A stretch of 64,000 nucleotides of DNA from Maribacter forsetii DSM 18668 (GCF_000744105.1 NZ_JQLH01000001.1:2480001-2544000), one strand, 5' to 3'. Counted from the first letter of the stretch, positions 43,791 through 53,500 are shown. Notes: generated by a model not told the origin, from the sequence alone. Numbers and translations are program-made.

Positions 43791-44765
43791 ATGAATTTTA
43801 AAATTAACAAGACATTACAATTTTTACTACTTCCAATAATTCCCCTAATGCTTTTACTTCATTCTTGTGACAGTAATGACGACGAAGAAATTAATTTAAT
43901 ATCCCCTACGGTATCAGAAGTTGAGGTAGGATTATTTAATAATGAACTTGGAGTGGTAGGAGAAGATTTTCACTTTAATGCAGAGTTTTTAGCAGGTGAC
44001 TTATTAGATCTGGTTACTATAAATATTGAGCAAAGAGAAGGAGAAACGTATTCAACAGATTGGTCTTTTGAAATGGTTTGGGATAAATATCAAGGTTTAA
44101 AAAATGCTACTATGCATCAGCATTTTGATATACCTGCAGAAGCACCTAAAGGAATTTTTGATTTTATAATAACTGTTACAGACCAAAACGGAACATCTTC
44201 AGAAGAAGTCAGAAACATTGAATTGATTGATGCTGCAGATTTTCCAGAAGTTAATCCGCATGTAGATGTATTTGGAGTAGACAAGATAAATGTTGAGGGC
44301 ACGGGAGGATTTAACAATTTTTACAATAATGGCGAATTCAGAAATCCTGATGAAGCATTTTTTAGCACAAACGAGTCAATATGGTCATCCATACAAATAG
44401 GAGAGATAAAGGGAGATGGTATTATGTATGGTCTATTAATCAAGAAAAGTCACAACCACAAGCCTGAAACCTTAGAAGCCATTGATTTTTCTAAAGTTAT
44501 CGTTACAGAGGTTAAAGAACACTCAGGTTTTGAAGAGGTTAGAACTTTTGCCAATAGTTATAATACAAACTTTAATAACCATTATATGTATGGGGTACCT
44601 CTTAAAATTGGTGCTTCGGAAGACAACAATTTTCCAGAAGCCACCCCCATTACAGAAGATATAGCTTGGGAGAGCGGTACTTACTATTATGGGGTTGTAT
44701 ATTATAATTTCACATACTTAAAAAGTGCATTTCAATATATCGAATTCGATATTGTTATCGAGTAA
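43791..44765 (+). CDS. DUF4625-containing lipoprotein with extra C-terminal domain
   Basis: From the ATG at 43791 (324 residues) the protein has a lipoprotein signal ending in LLHSC and the acidic CDSNDDEE export sequence. The first 130 residues repeat the DUF4625 plan (VVGEDFHFNAEF, STDWSFEMVWDKY, MHQHFDIPAEAPKGIFDFIITV). The remainder is a separate beta-rich domain of unknown type with KKSHNHKPETLE and NHYMYGVPLKIG. It has fewer His than its neighbours. Its position suggests the same zinc-linked surface role. The 10-codon longer start at 43761 is not needed. Confidence 0.72.
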   Translation: MNFKINKTLQFLLLPIIPLMLLLHSCDSNDDEEINLISPTVSEVEVGLFNNELGVVGEDFHFNAEFLAGDLLDLVTINIEQREGETYSTDWSFEMVWDKYQGLKNATMHQHFDIPAEAPKGIFDFIITVTDQNGTSSEEVRNIELIDAADFPEVNPHVDVFGVDKINVEGTGGFNNFYNNGEFRNPDEAFFSTNESIWSSIQIGEIKGDGIMYGLLIKKSHNHKPETLEAIDFSKVIVTEVKEHSGFEEVRTFANSYNTNFNNHYMYGVPLKIGASEDNNFPEATPITEDIAWESGTYYYGVVYYNFTYLKSAFQYIEFDIVIE

Positions 44766-44879
44766 GATATTAGATAAGCGAGATTTACTACTACGATTTT
44801 GTCATATTTATTTAGTAAATACATATTTTATTCTCTTTTGTAAGAAATAGAACGTAGTAAAATTGCTTCTTTCTAGATC

Positions 44880-44911
44880 AAGTGGTGATTTCTATTTGAA
44901 ATCACCACTTT
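44880..44911 (+). terminator. Hairpin terminator after the lipoprotein genes
   Basis: GTGGTGATTTC (44882-44892) pairs perfectly with GAAATCACCAC (44898-44908) around TATTT; AA precedes and TTTATTT follows. Confidence 0.88.
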
Positions 44912-44964
44912 ATTTCTGATATTACCTGACCGAATTCATCATTTTACTATAATAAATTACATCA

Positions 44965-45738
44965 ATGACCAAATCCTCCTTTTGCATTCTAGTATTAATC
45001 TTATTTATCATCACCTCTTGTAAAACTGAAAAGAAAAAAGATTTTACAATTGAACGTTCTAAAGATATAGCAGCTAAAAACAAGGCTCACAATGAATTGT
45101 TGGATATTGAAAAAGAACAGGGTTGGAACTTACTTTTTAATGGTAAATCATTAGAAGGCTGGCATCTTTTCAATAAACCAGATTCCACCAAATTTTCTGC
45201 TTGGGAAGTAAGAGATGGTATGATTTTTTGTAATGCTACGGATGAAAGTAAAATATTTGGGGATTTAGTAACCAATAAGGCTTACGAAAACTATGAGTTG
45301 CAATTTGATTGGCAAATGGCACTTAGAGGAAACGGTGGTGCATTTATCAATGTGCAAGAAACTCCTGAATACAAAGCAACATACAATACTGGTGTTGAGT
45401 ACCAGTTATTGGAACCAGAACATATGGATACTAAAACTCCTTTAAAAAGACCAGGTACTATATGGGGCTTAGCTCCACAACTAAATACCGTTGAAGCAAA
45501 TCCGGTTGGGCAATGGAATACCACACGAATTATTCAACAAAACGGAAAAATTCAGTTTTATCTTAACGGCGTACTTACGGCCCAAGAAGAAATAAATTCC
45601 GCCGCTTGGAAAAATAAAGTTGCCAACTCAAAATTTAAAAACGCACCTGGCTTCGGTAAAGCAACCCAAGGTAAAATTGCATTTCAAAATTGGTATTTTG
45701 AGTCTTGGTTTCGAAATATAAAAATTAGGGAATTGTAA
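44965..45738 (+). CDS. DUF1080 (3-keto-disaccharide hydrolase-type) lipoprotein
   Basis: A lipoprotein signal (MTKSSFCILVLILFIITSC) and a charged linker lead to a concanavalin-like DUF1080 domain. The domain has GWNLLFNGKSLEGWHLFN, WEVRDGMIFC, YELQFDWQMALRGNGGAFINV, VEYQLLEPEH, GQWNTTRIIQQNGKIQFYLNG and a final WFRNIKIREL. Some DUF1080 proteins hydrolyse 3-keto-glycosides in sugar degradation. No partner dehydrogenase is nearby, so the substrate is open. It stands alone between two strong hairpins and is probably not part of the zinc island. Confidence 0.88.
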   Translation: MTKSSFCILVLILFIITSCKTEKKKDFTIERSKDIAAKNKAHNELLDIEKEQGWNLLFNGKSLEGWHLFNKPDSTKFSAWEVRDGMIFCNATDESKIFGDLVTNKAYENYELQFDWQMALRGNGGAFINVQETPEYKATYNTGVEYQLLEPEHMDTKTPLKRPGTIWGLAPQLNTVEANPVGQWNTTRIIQQNGKIQFYLNGVLTAQEEINSAAWKNKVANSKFKNAPGFGKATQGKIAFQNWYFESWFRNIKIREL

Positions 45739-45828
45739 TAAATAATAACTTCTATTACAAATACCGTAAATATAAATTTGAATTTAATAGCAAGTGTAAT
45801 GCAAGGCAAAAAAAGTTACTGTAAATAT

Positions 45829-45873
45829 AAGTGATTCTCCATATCTCATATTTTAGATATAAAGAATCACTTT
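45829..45873. terminator. Bidirectional hairpin terminator
   Basis: AAGTGATTCT (45829-45838) pairs with AGAATCACTTT (45863-45873), with an inner ATATCT / AGATAT stem. It separates the convergent DUF1080 and pyruvate oxidase genes. Confidence 0.85.
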
Positions 45874-45913
45874 AAAAAGCTGGTATACTCATAATACCAA
45901 ACCTTCCTAAATA

Positions 45914-47659
45914 TTAATCAAAATAAGAATACAACTCTTTTTTTAAGTTTTCCCATTGTCCCTTATCTCCACTAATTATTTGACCTACTTCTTTTACTTT
46001 AGAGGTACCAAAGCCAATAGCTTCTTTAATGCCAATATGAGGCGGTAAGGACAATGCTCCACTATTAACTACAGCATCAATAATAAATGGTTTTTTACTT
46101 GCTTTAGCTTGTATAATGGCTGCATCGATATCTTCTGCATGCTCGACCCTAACACCATCACCACCACAAAGTTTAGCATATTCAGCAAAATTGACATTGG
46201 TTTCATGTAAAGCGTCTAGGCTTGCTGCCAAACCTGCTTCTTCCATTTCTAACTTAACAAAGCTTAGTTCTGAATTATTGAATATCAAGACTTTAATTGG
46301 CAGTTCATATTTAACAGCTGTTATAAAATCTTGCATAGACATATTAAAGGCTCCGTCTCCACAAAATGCCCATATTTCTTTATTCTTATTTGCAAATTGA
46401 GCGCCAATGGCAGAAGGTAACCCTACAGCCATAGAACCATGATTAAAAGAACCAATAACTCTTCTTTGACTATGAAAAGATATATGGTGTGCCGCCCATA
46501 TAGCAGAGGTACCAGTTTCTACGGTGAAAATGGCATCGTTTGCTGCATGCTCGTTTACCAAGTCTGCAAATATTTGTGGATGCAATGGTTCATGATCACG
46601 GGTAGGAGAGGCTTGTTTTTTCATATTCGCTCTCCAATCTATAAAATTACCTCTTAATTTATCTAAAAACGCTGTATCGCTTTTCTGATCAACTTTCGGA
46701 TTCAACAATTCTAAAAATGATGATATATCGCTCCATACACCTAGTGATACTGAGGTTCTATTTCCTATATTTTCTTGTCTAATATCTACCTGTATCGTTT
46801 TTGTTTGATGTGGAAGAAAGTCTATATATGGAAAATCAGTACCTAGCATCAGTAATAAATCACAATTCATAACGGCATTATAACCTGAAGGATTTCCTAT
46901 TAAGCCAGTAAGCCCTACAACATTATCAGTATCATGATCAAAAATATCGCTAGCACGTAAACTATGGGTTATAGGTGCTTGTAGTTTTTTAGCCAACTCC
47001 AATACTGCACTACGACTCTCACGACAACCGTCACCTGCTAAAATACCAACTGTTTTCGCTCCATTTAATAATTTAGCAGCTTCTAAAATGCTGGTGTCAT
47101 CAGGTACTAAACGAGATGTGTATTTTTTAATTGGATGAATAAACTGTTCATTTTTTGCCTTCATTTCTGCAACGTTTGCAGGTAACTCTATTCTACAAAC
47201 AGCATTATTAGCCATGGCAATTTTAATGGCTCGTTGTATAACCATGGGTGCCTGTTCTGGTGTTTCTATAACCGCCTGATAATCACAAACATCATCAAAT
47301 ACCTTTTTTAAATCTACTTCTTGAAAAAAGTTGGTACCCTGTTGTTTCTGATTAATTTGACCTGTAATGGCAATTACAGGCGTGCGTTCTTTTTTAGCAT
47401 TGTATAATCCATTAATCAAGTGTAAAGCTCCAGGACCAACGGTACCTGCACAGACCGATAAATTGTTACTGGTTTGACTATGCCCAAAGGCGGCAAAAGA
47501 AGCATTGCCCTCGTGTTTCATACCGATCCAATCAACAGTGTCTCGTTCTTCTATTGCTTTAACAAAAAAGTTTAAGGCATCACCCGTTACTCCATATACT
47601 TTGTCTACTCCAACACTTTGTAAAATATCTAGTAGTTGTTCTGATACATTTTTACTCAT
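45914..47659 (-). CDS. Thiamine-diphosphate pyruvate oxidase/dehydrogenase (PoxB-like)
   Basis: The 581-residue ThDP enzyme has the three domains of the POX family. The pyrimidine domain carries the catalytic Glu (IGMKHEGNASFAAFGHSQ) and GTVGPGALHLINGLYNAKKERTPVIAITGQ. A central FAD/NAD-like domain and a pyrophosphate domain follow, the latter with GSMAVGLPSAIGAQ and the ThDP motif GDGAFNMSMQDF. E. coli PoxB (572 residues) oxidises pyruvate to acetate and CO2 with quinone reduction. A C-terminal membrane-binding peptide is not obvious here. It forms a minus-strand group with a flavodoxin-like protein and a small membrane protein, but these are about 50 bp or more upstream. Confidence 0.88.
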   Translation of the reverse strand: MSKNVSEQLLDILQSVGVDKVYGVTGDALNFFVKAIEERDTVDWIGMKHEGNASFAAFGHSQTSNNLSVCAGTVGPGALHLINGLYNAKKERTPVIAITGQINQKQQGTNFFQEVDLKKVFDDVCDYQAVIETPEQAPMVIQRAIKIAMANNAVCRIELPANVAEMKAKNEQFIHPIKKYTSRLVPDDTSILEAAKLLNGAKTVGILAGDGCRESRSAVLELAKKLQAPITHSLRASDIFDHDTDNVVGLTGLIGNPSGYNAVMNCDLLLMLGTDFPYIDFLPHQTKTIQVDIRQENIGNRTSVSLGVWSDISSFLELLNPKVDQKSDTAFLDKLRGNFIDWRANMKKQASPTRDHEPLHPQIFADLVNEHAANDAIFTVETGTSAIWAAHHISFHSQRRVIGSFNHGSMAVGLPSAIGAQFANKNKEIWAFCGDGAFNMSMQDFITAVKYELPIKVLIFNNSELSFVKLEMEEAGLAASLDALHETNVNFAEYAKLCGGDGVRVEHAEDIDAAIIQAKASKKPFIIDAVVNSGALSLPPHIGIKEAIGFGTSKVKEVGQIISGDKGQWENLKKELYSYFD

Positions 47660-47708
47660 GATAATTTTCTTTAAATTTTATAATTAGGATGAAAAAAGCA
47701 TCCGTTAG

Positions 47709-48443
47709 TTATCTATACTCCGGATTTTCGAAATTCCAACGTGTACCGTCATCCCAATCTTTTCTTGAATTTCCGTAAGACGGATATCCTTCGTTATCCT
47801 TCAACATTTTAGCCAAATGCATTAGATTGTATGACATAAAAGTGGTGTTACGATTCGTAAATTCAGAATCAAAACCTACTGGTGGCTCAATTTTTTCGCC
47901 ATCCCATTCCGTATCTCCATAACTGGGTCCGGGTCCAACTTTACCTATCCAACCAGCATCTGCCTGTGGTGGTATACTATAGCCTATATGTTGAAGTGCA
48001 TATAATAGCCCCATAGAACAATGTTTTACTCCATCTTCATTTCCGGTAATAATACATCCACCGGCTTTGCCATAATACACGTATTGCCCCTTATCATTTT
48101 GGTATCCGCTCATAGCGTATAATCGTTCAATAAGTTTTGTAGCTACCGATGAACGTTCACCTAACCAAATAGGCGTACCTATCACCAATATATCAGCTGC
48201 CATTACCTTTTTATAAATTTCTGGCCAATCATCTTTATCATATCCTTCTTTGGTCATATCTGGCTGTACACCAACCGGTATGTCAAAATCTGCAAGTCTT
48301 AAAACCTCTACATCAACTCCTTCCGATTTCATAATCTTAGCCGACACATCGATTAAATTACGTGTGTGACTTTTAGATGGTGATTTTTTTAAGGTACAAT
48401 TGATGAATATTGCTCTTAACGTACTAAAATCTGTCTTTTTCAT
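47709..48443 (-). CDS. Flavodoxin-family NAD(P)H:FMN reductase-like protein
   Basis: The N-terminal FMN-binding region (RAIFINCTLKKSPSKSHTRNLI) carries the phosphate loop. ADILVIGTPIWLGERSSVATKLIERL and GKAGGCIITGNEDGVKHCSMGLLYALQHIGY are the isoalloxazine-binding parts of the NADPH-dependent FMN reductase family. At 244 residues it is longer than usual (about 180), with an extra 60-residue C-terminal part rich in Trp, Asn and Asp. It probably reduces quinones or another small acceptor in the cytosol. It lies 7 bp after the small membrane protein gene. Confidence 0.85.
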   Translation of the reverse strand: MKKTDFSTLRAIFINCTLKKSPSKSHTRNLIDVSAKIMKSEGVDVEVLRLADFDIPVGVQPDMTKEGYDKDDWPEIYKKVMAADILVIGTPIWLGERSSVATKLIERLYAMSGYQNDKGQYVYYGKAGGCIITGNEDGVKHCSMGLLYALQHIGYSIPPQADAGWIGKVGPGPSYGDTEWDGEKIEPPVGFDSEFTNRNTTFMSYNLMHLAKMLKDNEGYPSYGNSRKDWDDGTRWNFENPEYR

Positions 48444-48450
48444 ATTGTTC

Positions 48451-48867
48451 TTATTTTCCTATAGTTTTTACAGTAACCACACCAAATACTATGTGACCAA
48501 TTAACATCGCCACTAATCGCATTGGCATAGAACCATCCATTGGTGGCATTTCAAATAGCACTCCCATTACCTTCATACCAATCTGTGCCATAATAAGTGC
48601 TACGATACCAAAGGCAATTCCTTTCAAGAAAAGATTAGAGATGTTGACTTTAGGAGCAAATACATAACCATACCCTAAAGCAAATAGAATTCCCATAAGA
48701 AAATGTAAAATCCAACCTACTGCTATGGGTAAGTTCATAGCGCCTGCCAATAATTTCCATGGTGCCATTTCTGGCATGCCCATATGTGGTGCTACCAACA
48801 TTATTATGGTCATTACCACTGTTCCTAAAATACCTGCTAATACCAATTTTGGTAATTCATTTTTCAT
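48451..48867 (-). CDS. Small four-helix membrane protein (DUF6789-like)
   Basis: The 138-residue protein has four hydrophobic helices (LVLAGILGTVVMTIIMLVAP, PIAVGWILHFLMGILFALGYGYVFAP, FLKGIAFGIVALIMAQIGMKVMG, MRLVAMLIGHIVFGVVTV) with Met-rich loops (HMGMPEMAPW, MPPMDGSMPMRL). The pattern fits the DUF6789-type family of unknown function. It is the first gene of the minus-strand group with the flavodoxin-like protein. Confidence 0.75.
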   Translation of the reverse strand: MKNELPKLVLAGILGTVVMTIIMLVAPHMGMPEMAPWKLLAGAMNLPIAVGWILHFLMGILFALGYGYVFAPKVNISNLFLKGIAFGIVALIMAQIGMKVMGVLFEMPPMDGSMPMRLVAMLIGHIVFGVVTVKTIGK

Positions 48868-49185
48868 TTATATACTTTTTTGCTTTTTGATAATTTTATA
48901 GTCTATATATATTACTACTCATACAGACCTATTTATTTCTAATATAAAGCTGATTAACAGCACGCAAGATATTTTTAGTTGCATTAAATCATTAGTTCAT
49001 ACCATTATTTTATTAGCGTGAAGGAGATAGACTACTGAAATTTTATGTGGTTGAAATCATTTAAGAGACCAGTTTTAGTTATAAAACAACCATTTAAAAT
49101 GATTTTAAAATTTTAATGAAGTACTTCTAATCATTTGCTTAACTTGAAATTTCTAACCAACAAATAAGTTTTAATTAATTAAACA
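48868..49185. other. 318-bp intergenic gap between divergent genes
   Basis: AT-rich sequence with no clear promoter. It contains one isolated half-site GTTGCATTA (48978-48986), identical to a Zur operator arm, but the partner arm is missing. No RNA gene is visible. Confidence 0.5.
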
Positions 49186-49950
49186 ATTACTACCATCAGC
49201 CGACCAACCACCATACAGGAAGTTCTAAATCAATTAGACAACATCATTGATAATGCTATAGTAAACAATGACCGCATAGGATATTTTGCTTTTTTATATA
49301 GAAGGGTTACTGCTGAAATTCTGAATGAGGTACAATTAGGGAATTTTGAGGATAATGCCCGAATGGAAACTTTTGATGTTGCCTTTGCCAACTACTATAT
49401 AGATGCATACAACGGTTATATAACAAACCAACCAATCAGTAAATCTTGGCAGTTTGCATTTGATTCCAAAAACGACCCACTAACCATTCTACAACATATC
49501 ATGTTAGGCATCAATACCCACATTAATCTAGATTTGGGTTTAGCAGCAAACGCTGTAATGCAAGGCAAAGAAATAATTAATATAGAAAATGATTTTAATG
49601 CAGTAAATACCATTCTTGGCAATATTGTCAATGAAATGCAAGACAGATTAAGTAGGGTATCTCCACTATTATTTTTACTAGACCTCGCCGGAAAGAATAC
49701 TGATGAACAAATTATAAACTTTAGCTTGGCTAAAGCTCGCGAATTATCATGGGTTAATGCAAATCTACTTTGGGGATTAGGAGATGGTCACCAAGATGCC
49801 GCTATTCATCAAATGGACAACACCGTTTTAAGACTTGGCGAATTTATAAAAGCTCCAAAATCTAAAATTGTTACTTACGCCCTAAAGTTTTTAGGCAAGT
49901 TTGAAGAAAAAAATGTAGGTCTGGTAATTTCCAAGTTAAGAGAGGATTAG
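49186..49950 (+). CDS. DUF5995-family protein with no ordinary start codon
   Basis: The first ATG (49363) would begin inside the conserved domain. The open frame reaches back to a stop at 49180. The codons before the ATG encode clear family sequence: TIQEVLNQLDNIIDNAI, then RIGYFAFLYRRVT and NFEDNARMETFDVAFANYYIDAY. Between 49183 and 49363 there is no ATG, GTG or TTG. The most natural candidate is the ATT at 49186 (giving ITTISRPTTIQEVL), so either a rare ATT start or a mutated start codon must be assumed. The rest of the protein is a helical cytosolic domain with GINTHINLDLGLAAN. The function of the family is unknown. Confidence 0.7.
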   Translation: MTTISRPTTIQEVLNQLDNIIDNAIVNNDRIGYFAFLYRRVTAEILNEVQLGNFEDNARMETFDVAFANYYIDAYNGYITNQPISKSWQFAFDSKNDPLTILQHIMLGINTHINLDLGLAANAVMQGKEIINIENDFNAVNTILGNIVNEMQDRLSRVSPLLFLLDLAGKNTDEQIINFSLAKARELSWVNANLLWGLGDGHQDAAIHQMDNTVLRLGEFIKAPKSKIVTYALKFLGKFEEKNVGLVISKLRED

Positions 49951-50260
49951 TTTTAATTGCCAATGAAAAACCAATTTTTCCTTTAACATTTTTAGTTGTA
50001 TTTCATTAAAAAACATTATTGTTTTGTGTTCAATTATGAAATATTCTCATTGCAATTATCAAATTTGTAATTGTACGTTAAAACCATATTAAATACTGCC
50101 AAATAACTATCTCATTTCACTAAATTCAAGCATATAAAATGAATGGATTTTGGTTATAAATCTATCGGATATACCCTTTAGTATCGCACTAATATTTTAC
50201 CTTCCAATCTATTGTTTTATAGTTATTTATAAATTAACATTATCTCAAACCAATCAAACT
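49951..50260. other. 310-bp intergenic stretch
   Basis: No gene, repeat or clear promoter. An open frame beginning at 50150 runs into the next gene but lacks conserved sequence, and the true signal peptide begins at 50261. I therefore read 50150-50260 as leader. Confidence 0.5.
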
Positions 50261-53200
50261 ATGAAGACTATTATCAAGTCCTTTCTACTATTGCTATGCA
50301 TTAGTAGTTTAGGCCACACTTTGCGTGCGCAAGAAAAAAGTAAAAACCCCTTTGCTGGGCTAGAATTCAGGAATATTGGTCCGGCAATGACCTCTGGTCG
50401 TATTGCCGATATTGCCATTCACCCAGAAAATGAAAACATCTGGTATGTTGCCGTTGGTTCTGGCGGTATGTGGAAAACAATGAATTCTGGTACTACCTGG
50501 AAACCTATTTTTGAGAAACAAGATGTATACTCCATGGGTTGTGTAACCATAGACCCTAGTAATCCACATACAATTTGGGTAGGTACAGGTGAAAATGTAG
50601 GTGGTCGCCATGCCGCTTTTGGTGACGGAATTTACGTTAGCCATGACGATGGTAAGACTTGGAAAAATATGGGTTTAGAAAATTCTGAACACCTATCAAA
50701 AATCATTGTACACCCTACAGATTCCAATACCCTATGGGTAGCTTCACAAGGTCCATTATGGAGCAAAGGCGGTGATCGTGGTGTTTATAAAACTACAGAT
50801 GGCGGTAAAACTTGGAAACGTACCTTGGGCGATGCCGAATGGGTTGGGGCAACAGATATGTTGATAGACCCAACAAATCCTGATGTTTTATACGCTGCTA
50901 CATGGCAAAGACACCGTACGGTTGCCGGTTATCTTGGTGGTGGTCCTGGATCAGGACTTCATAAAAGTACAGATGGCGGAGAGACTTGGAAACCTTTGAA
51001 AAACGGTATACCAAAATCTAATCTTGGTAAAACGGGCTTAGCCATGTCGCCTTTTAATTCTGAAGTTATTTATGCAGCGCTAGAGCTTGATAGAACTAAA
51101 GGTGGTTTTTATATGTCTAGCAATGGTGGTGAGTCTTGGGTAAAACAATCCGACGCTGTTTCTGGTGGTACCGGTCCGCATTATTATCAAGAAATTATTG
51201 CTTCCCCACATGAAGAAGGTACCGTTTATTTTATGAACAATAGTGCTTTGGTCACCAAAGATCACGGAAAGACATTTACGCAAATGAGCAGGTCTAACCA
51301 ACATAGTGATAGTCATGCGCTAGTTTTTAAAAAATCCGATCCTAATTATTTGCTTATTGGTACAGACGGTGGTTTATATGAAAGTTTTGATAATACCGAA
51401 AGCTGGAAATATGTACGAAATCTACCTATTACCCAATATTTTAAAATTGCCGTAGATGATGCCAAACCTTTTTACAATGTGTACGGTGGTACGCAAGATA
51501 ATGGCTCGCATGGTGGTCCTTCAAGAACTAGAAGTTCTGACGGAATTGCTAGTGAAGACTGGTGGAAAACATTAGGTGCAGATGGTGCACAAACGGCAAC
51601 AGAACCTGGTAATCCTGATATTACCTATGGCGAATTTCAACAAGGGGCTTTATGGCGAATTGATAGTAAAACATTAGAAAGTGTTTTTATACAACCTCAA
51701 GCTAGGGAAGGAGACCCGTTTGAGCGTTTTAATTGGGATGCTCCAATTCTTGTGAGTCCTCATAACCCAACTCGTTTATATTTTGCATCGCAACGTGTAT
51801 GGAAATCAGAAAACAGGGGAGATGCTTGGGATCCTATTTCTGGTGATCTTACCTTAAACCAAGAACGAATGACATTCCCGTATTATGGAACTTCACAAAG
51901 TTGGGATAACGCTTGGGATATTAAAGCAATGTCCAACTACAATACCATTACGTCATTAGCTGAGTCTCCTAAACAAGAGGGATTGATTTATGCTGGTACG
52001 GATGACGGATTGATTCAGGTTACAGAAGATGGCGGAACAACATGGAGGAAGTTTAGTTTAAATACGATAAAAGGTGTGCCTGAAACTCCTTTTGTAAATG
52101 ATGTTAGAGCAGACCTTTTTGATGCTAACATTGTTTATGCAGCATTAGACAATCATAAATACGGAGATTACAAACCGTATATTCTTAAAAGTAGCGACAA
52201 AGGAAAATCTTGGTCTATTATCAATGGAAACTTACCTAACAAGCTATTGATTTGGAGATTGGTACAAGATCATGTAAAAAAAGATTTATTGTTTGCCGCA
52301 ACAGAATTCGGAGTGTACACAACGCTTGATGGAGGTGGAAAATGGACAAAGCTTGAAGCTGGTATGCCAACCATTCCGATAAGGGACATTACTATTCAAC
52401 GTCGTGAGAATGATTTGGTAGCTGGATCCTTTGCCAGAGGTATTTACATTTTAGATGATATTTCACCATTACGTGAGTATGACGCTAGTGCTACGGCTAA
52501 ACTTTTCCCTGTTAAAACCGTACCATGGTATAAACAATCGAGTAGAGTAGGTAGTCAAGGTGATGCAGAATGGAAAGGTAAAAATCCTGCTTTTGGTGCA
52601 ACTTTCACGTATTTTATGTCCGATAAGTTAAAGTCTAAAAAAGACATGCGTAAAGCTGCGGAGAAAAAAGGTACAGGCAAATTTCCTGGTTGGGATGCTC
52701 TTGAAGCAGAAAGTCTACAAGACGGACCATCAATCGTATTGGTAATCAAAGACGCTAGCGGAAATGTGATAAACAGCGTAAAGGGTACCAACAAAGAAGG
52801 CTTTAATCGCGTTAGCTGGAATTTGAGCTATCCGAATAAAAACGGAGAGCGCTTAGAAGCTCCAAAAGGAAGACGTGGTCGCCGTAGAGGTGGCATTATG
52901 GTTACACCGGGTGAATATTTGGTAACCTTAATGAAGCGTGTAGATGGAGTGAACACCGTATTACAAGGTCCGGAATCATTTAGTGTAACACCTGTTTTTG
53001 AAAGTGCTTTACCAAGAAAGTCAAATGATGAAATCGACACTTTTAGAGAAGCTGCTTTTGCATTTCAACAAGACTTAACGGCTACAAATATTGCGTTATC
53101 TACAAGTCAAAAAACTGTTGATGCCATGTTACGTGCCTTGAATAAAGCATCAAACCCTTCTGGTGATTTGTATAAAAAATTATACGATACTAAAAATACC

Positions 53201-53488
53201 TTATTAGCTATCGATAAGGAGTTAAATGGTAATCAGATAAAGGAAGAAATAGGTGAACGTTCTAACCCTACGGCAAGCGAAGGAAATTCAATTGGTTGGA
53301 GAGCCTTAGGAAACACCTACGGACCAACAGGTGAACACCAAGCTTTTTTAAGTCGTGTACAAAGTCAACTTAAGAAAGTAAAGTCTAAGCTTCAACCGGT
53401 AATAGAAACCGAATTGCCTGCGCTTGAAAGTGAATTGAAAAAATCTGGAGCTCCATGGATTGAAGGTCAAGGACTTATTAAAAACTAA
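50261..53488 (+). CDS. Large exported BNR/VPS10-type beta-propeller protein
   Basis: From the ATG at 50261 (1075 residues) a signal peptide (MKTIIKSFLLLLCISSLGHTLRAQ) is followed by many BNR-type blades of the pattern S-x-D-x-G-x-T-W: SHDDGKTWKNM, TTDGGKTWKRT, STDGGETWKPL, SSNGGESWVKQ, TEDGGTTWRKF, SSDKGKSWSII. Together they fill about residues 30-750 as two propellers, as in sortilin-like or xyloglucanase-type (GH74-like) proteins. A C-terminal part of about 330 residues contains an Arg-rich patch (GRRGRRRGG). No catalytic Asp pair can be assigned with confidence. Close relatives are usually annotated as glycosyl hydrolases without proof. Confidence 0.8.
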   Translation: MKTIIKSFLLLLCISSLGHTLRAQEKSKNPFAGLEFRNIGPAMTSGRIADIAIHPENENIWYVAVGSGGMWKTMNSGTTWKPIFEKQDVYSMGCVTIDPSNPHTIWVGTGENVGGRHAAFGDGIYVSHDDGKTWKNMGLENSEHLSKIIVHPTDSNTLWVASQGPLWSKGGDRGVYKTTDGGKTWKRTLGDAEWVGATDMLIDPTNPDVLYAATWQRHRTVAGYLGGGPGSGLHKSTDGGETWKPLKNGIPKSNLGKTGLAMSPFNSEVIYAALELDRTKGGFYMSSNGGESWVKQSDAVSGGTGPHYYQEIIASPHEEGTVYFMNNSALVTKDHGKTFTQMSRSNQHSDSHALVFKKSDPNYLLIGTDGGLYESFDNTESWKYVRNLPITQYFKIAVDDAKPFYNVYGGTQDNGSHGGPSRTRSSDGIASEDWWKTLGADGAQTATEPGNPDITYGEFQQGALWRIDSKTLESVFIQPQAREGDPFERFNWDAPILVSPHNPTRLYFASQRVWKSENRGDAWDPISGDLTLNQERMTFPYYGTSQSWDNAWDIKAMSNYNTITSLAESPKQEGLIYAGTDDGLIQVTEDGGTTWRKFSLNTIKGVPETPFVNDVRADLFDANIVYAALDNHKYGDYKPYILKSSDKGKSWSIINGNLPNKLLIWRLVQDHVKKDLLFAATEFGVYTTLDGGGKWTKLEAGMPTIPIRDITIQRRENDLVAGSFARGIYILDDISPLREYDASATAKLFPVKTVPWYKQSSRVGSQGDAEWKGKNPAFGATFTYFMSDKLKSKKDMRKAAEKKGTGKFPGWDALEAESLQDGPSIVLVIKDASGNVINSVKGTNKEGFNRVSWNLSYPNKNGERLEAPKGRRGRRRGGIMVTPGEYLVTLMKRVDGVNTVLQGPESFSVTPVFESALPRKSNDEIDTFREAAFAFQQDLTATNIALSTSQKTVDAMLRALNKASNPSGDLYKKLYDTKNTLLAIDKELNGNQIKEEIGERSNPTASEGNSIGWRALGNTYGPTGEHQAFLSRVQSQLKKVKSKLQPVIETELPALESELKKSGAPWIEGQGLIKN

Positions 53489-53500
53489 TTTCAAGAATAG

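Noticed and set aside
44965..45738. DUF1080 gene as part of the zinc island
   Set aside because: It is separated by a strong terminator (44880-44911), has no Zur-type palindrome upstream and belongs to a sugar-related family.
48966..48986. Possible fourth Zur operator before the divergent DUF6789-like and DUF5995 genes
   Set aside because: Only one arm (GTTGCATTA) is present; the opposite arm reads AAGATATTT and does not pair.
50150..50260. N-terminal extension of the BNR protein from an upstream ATG
   Set aside because: The first 37 residues are not signal-like in the right way and precede a perfect signal peptide at the ATG at 50261.
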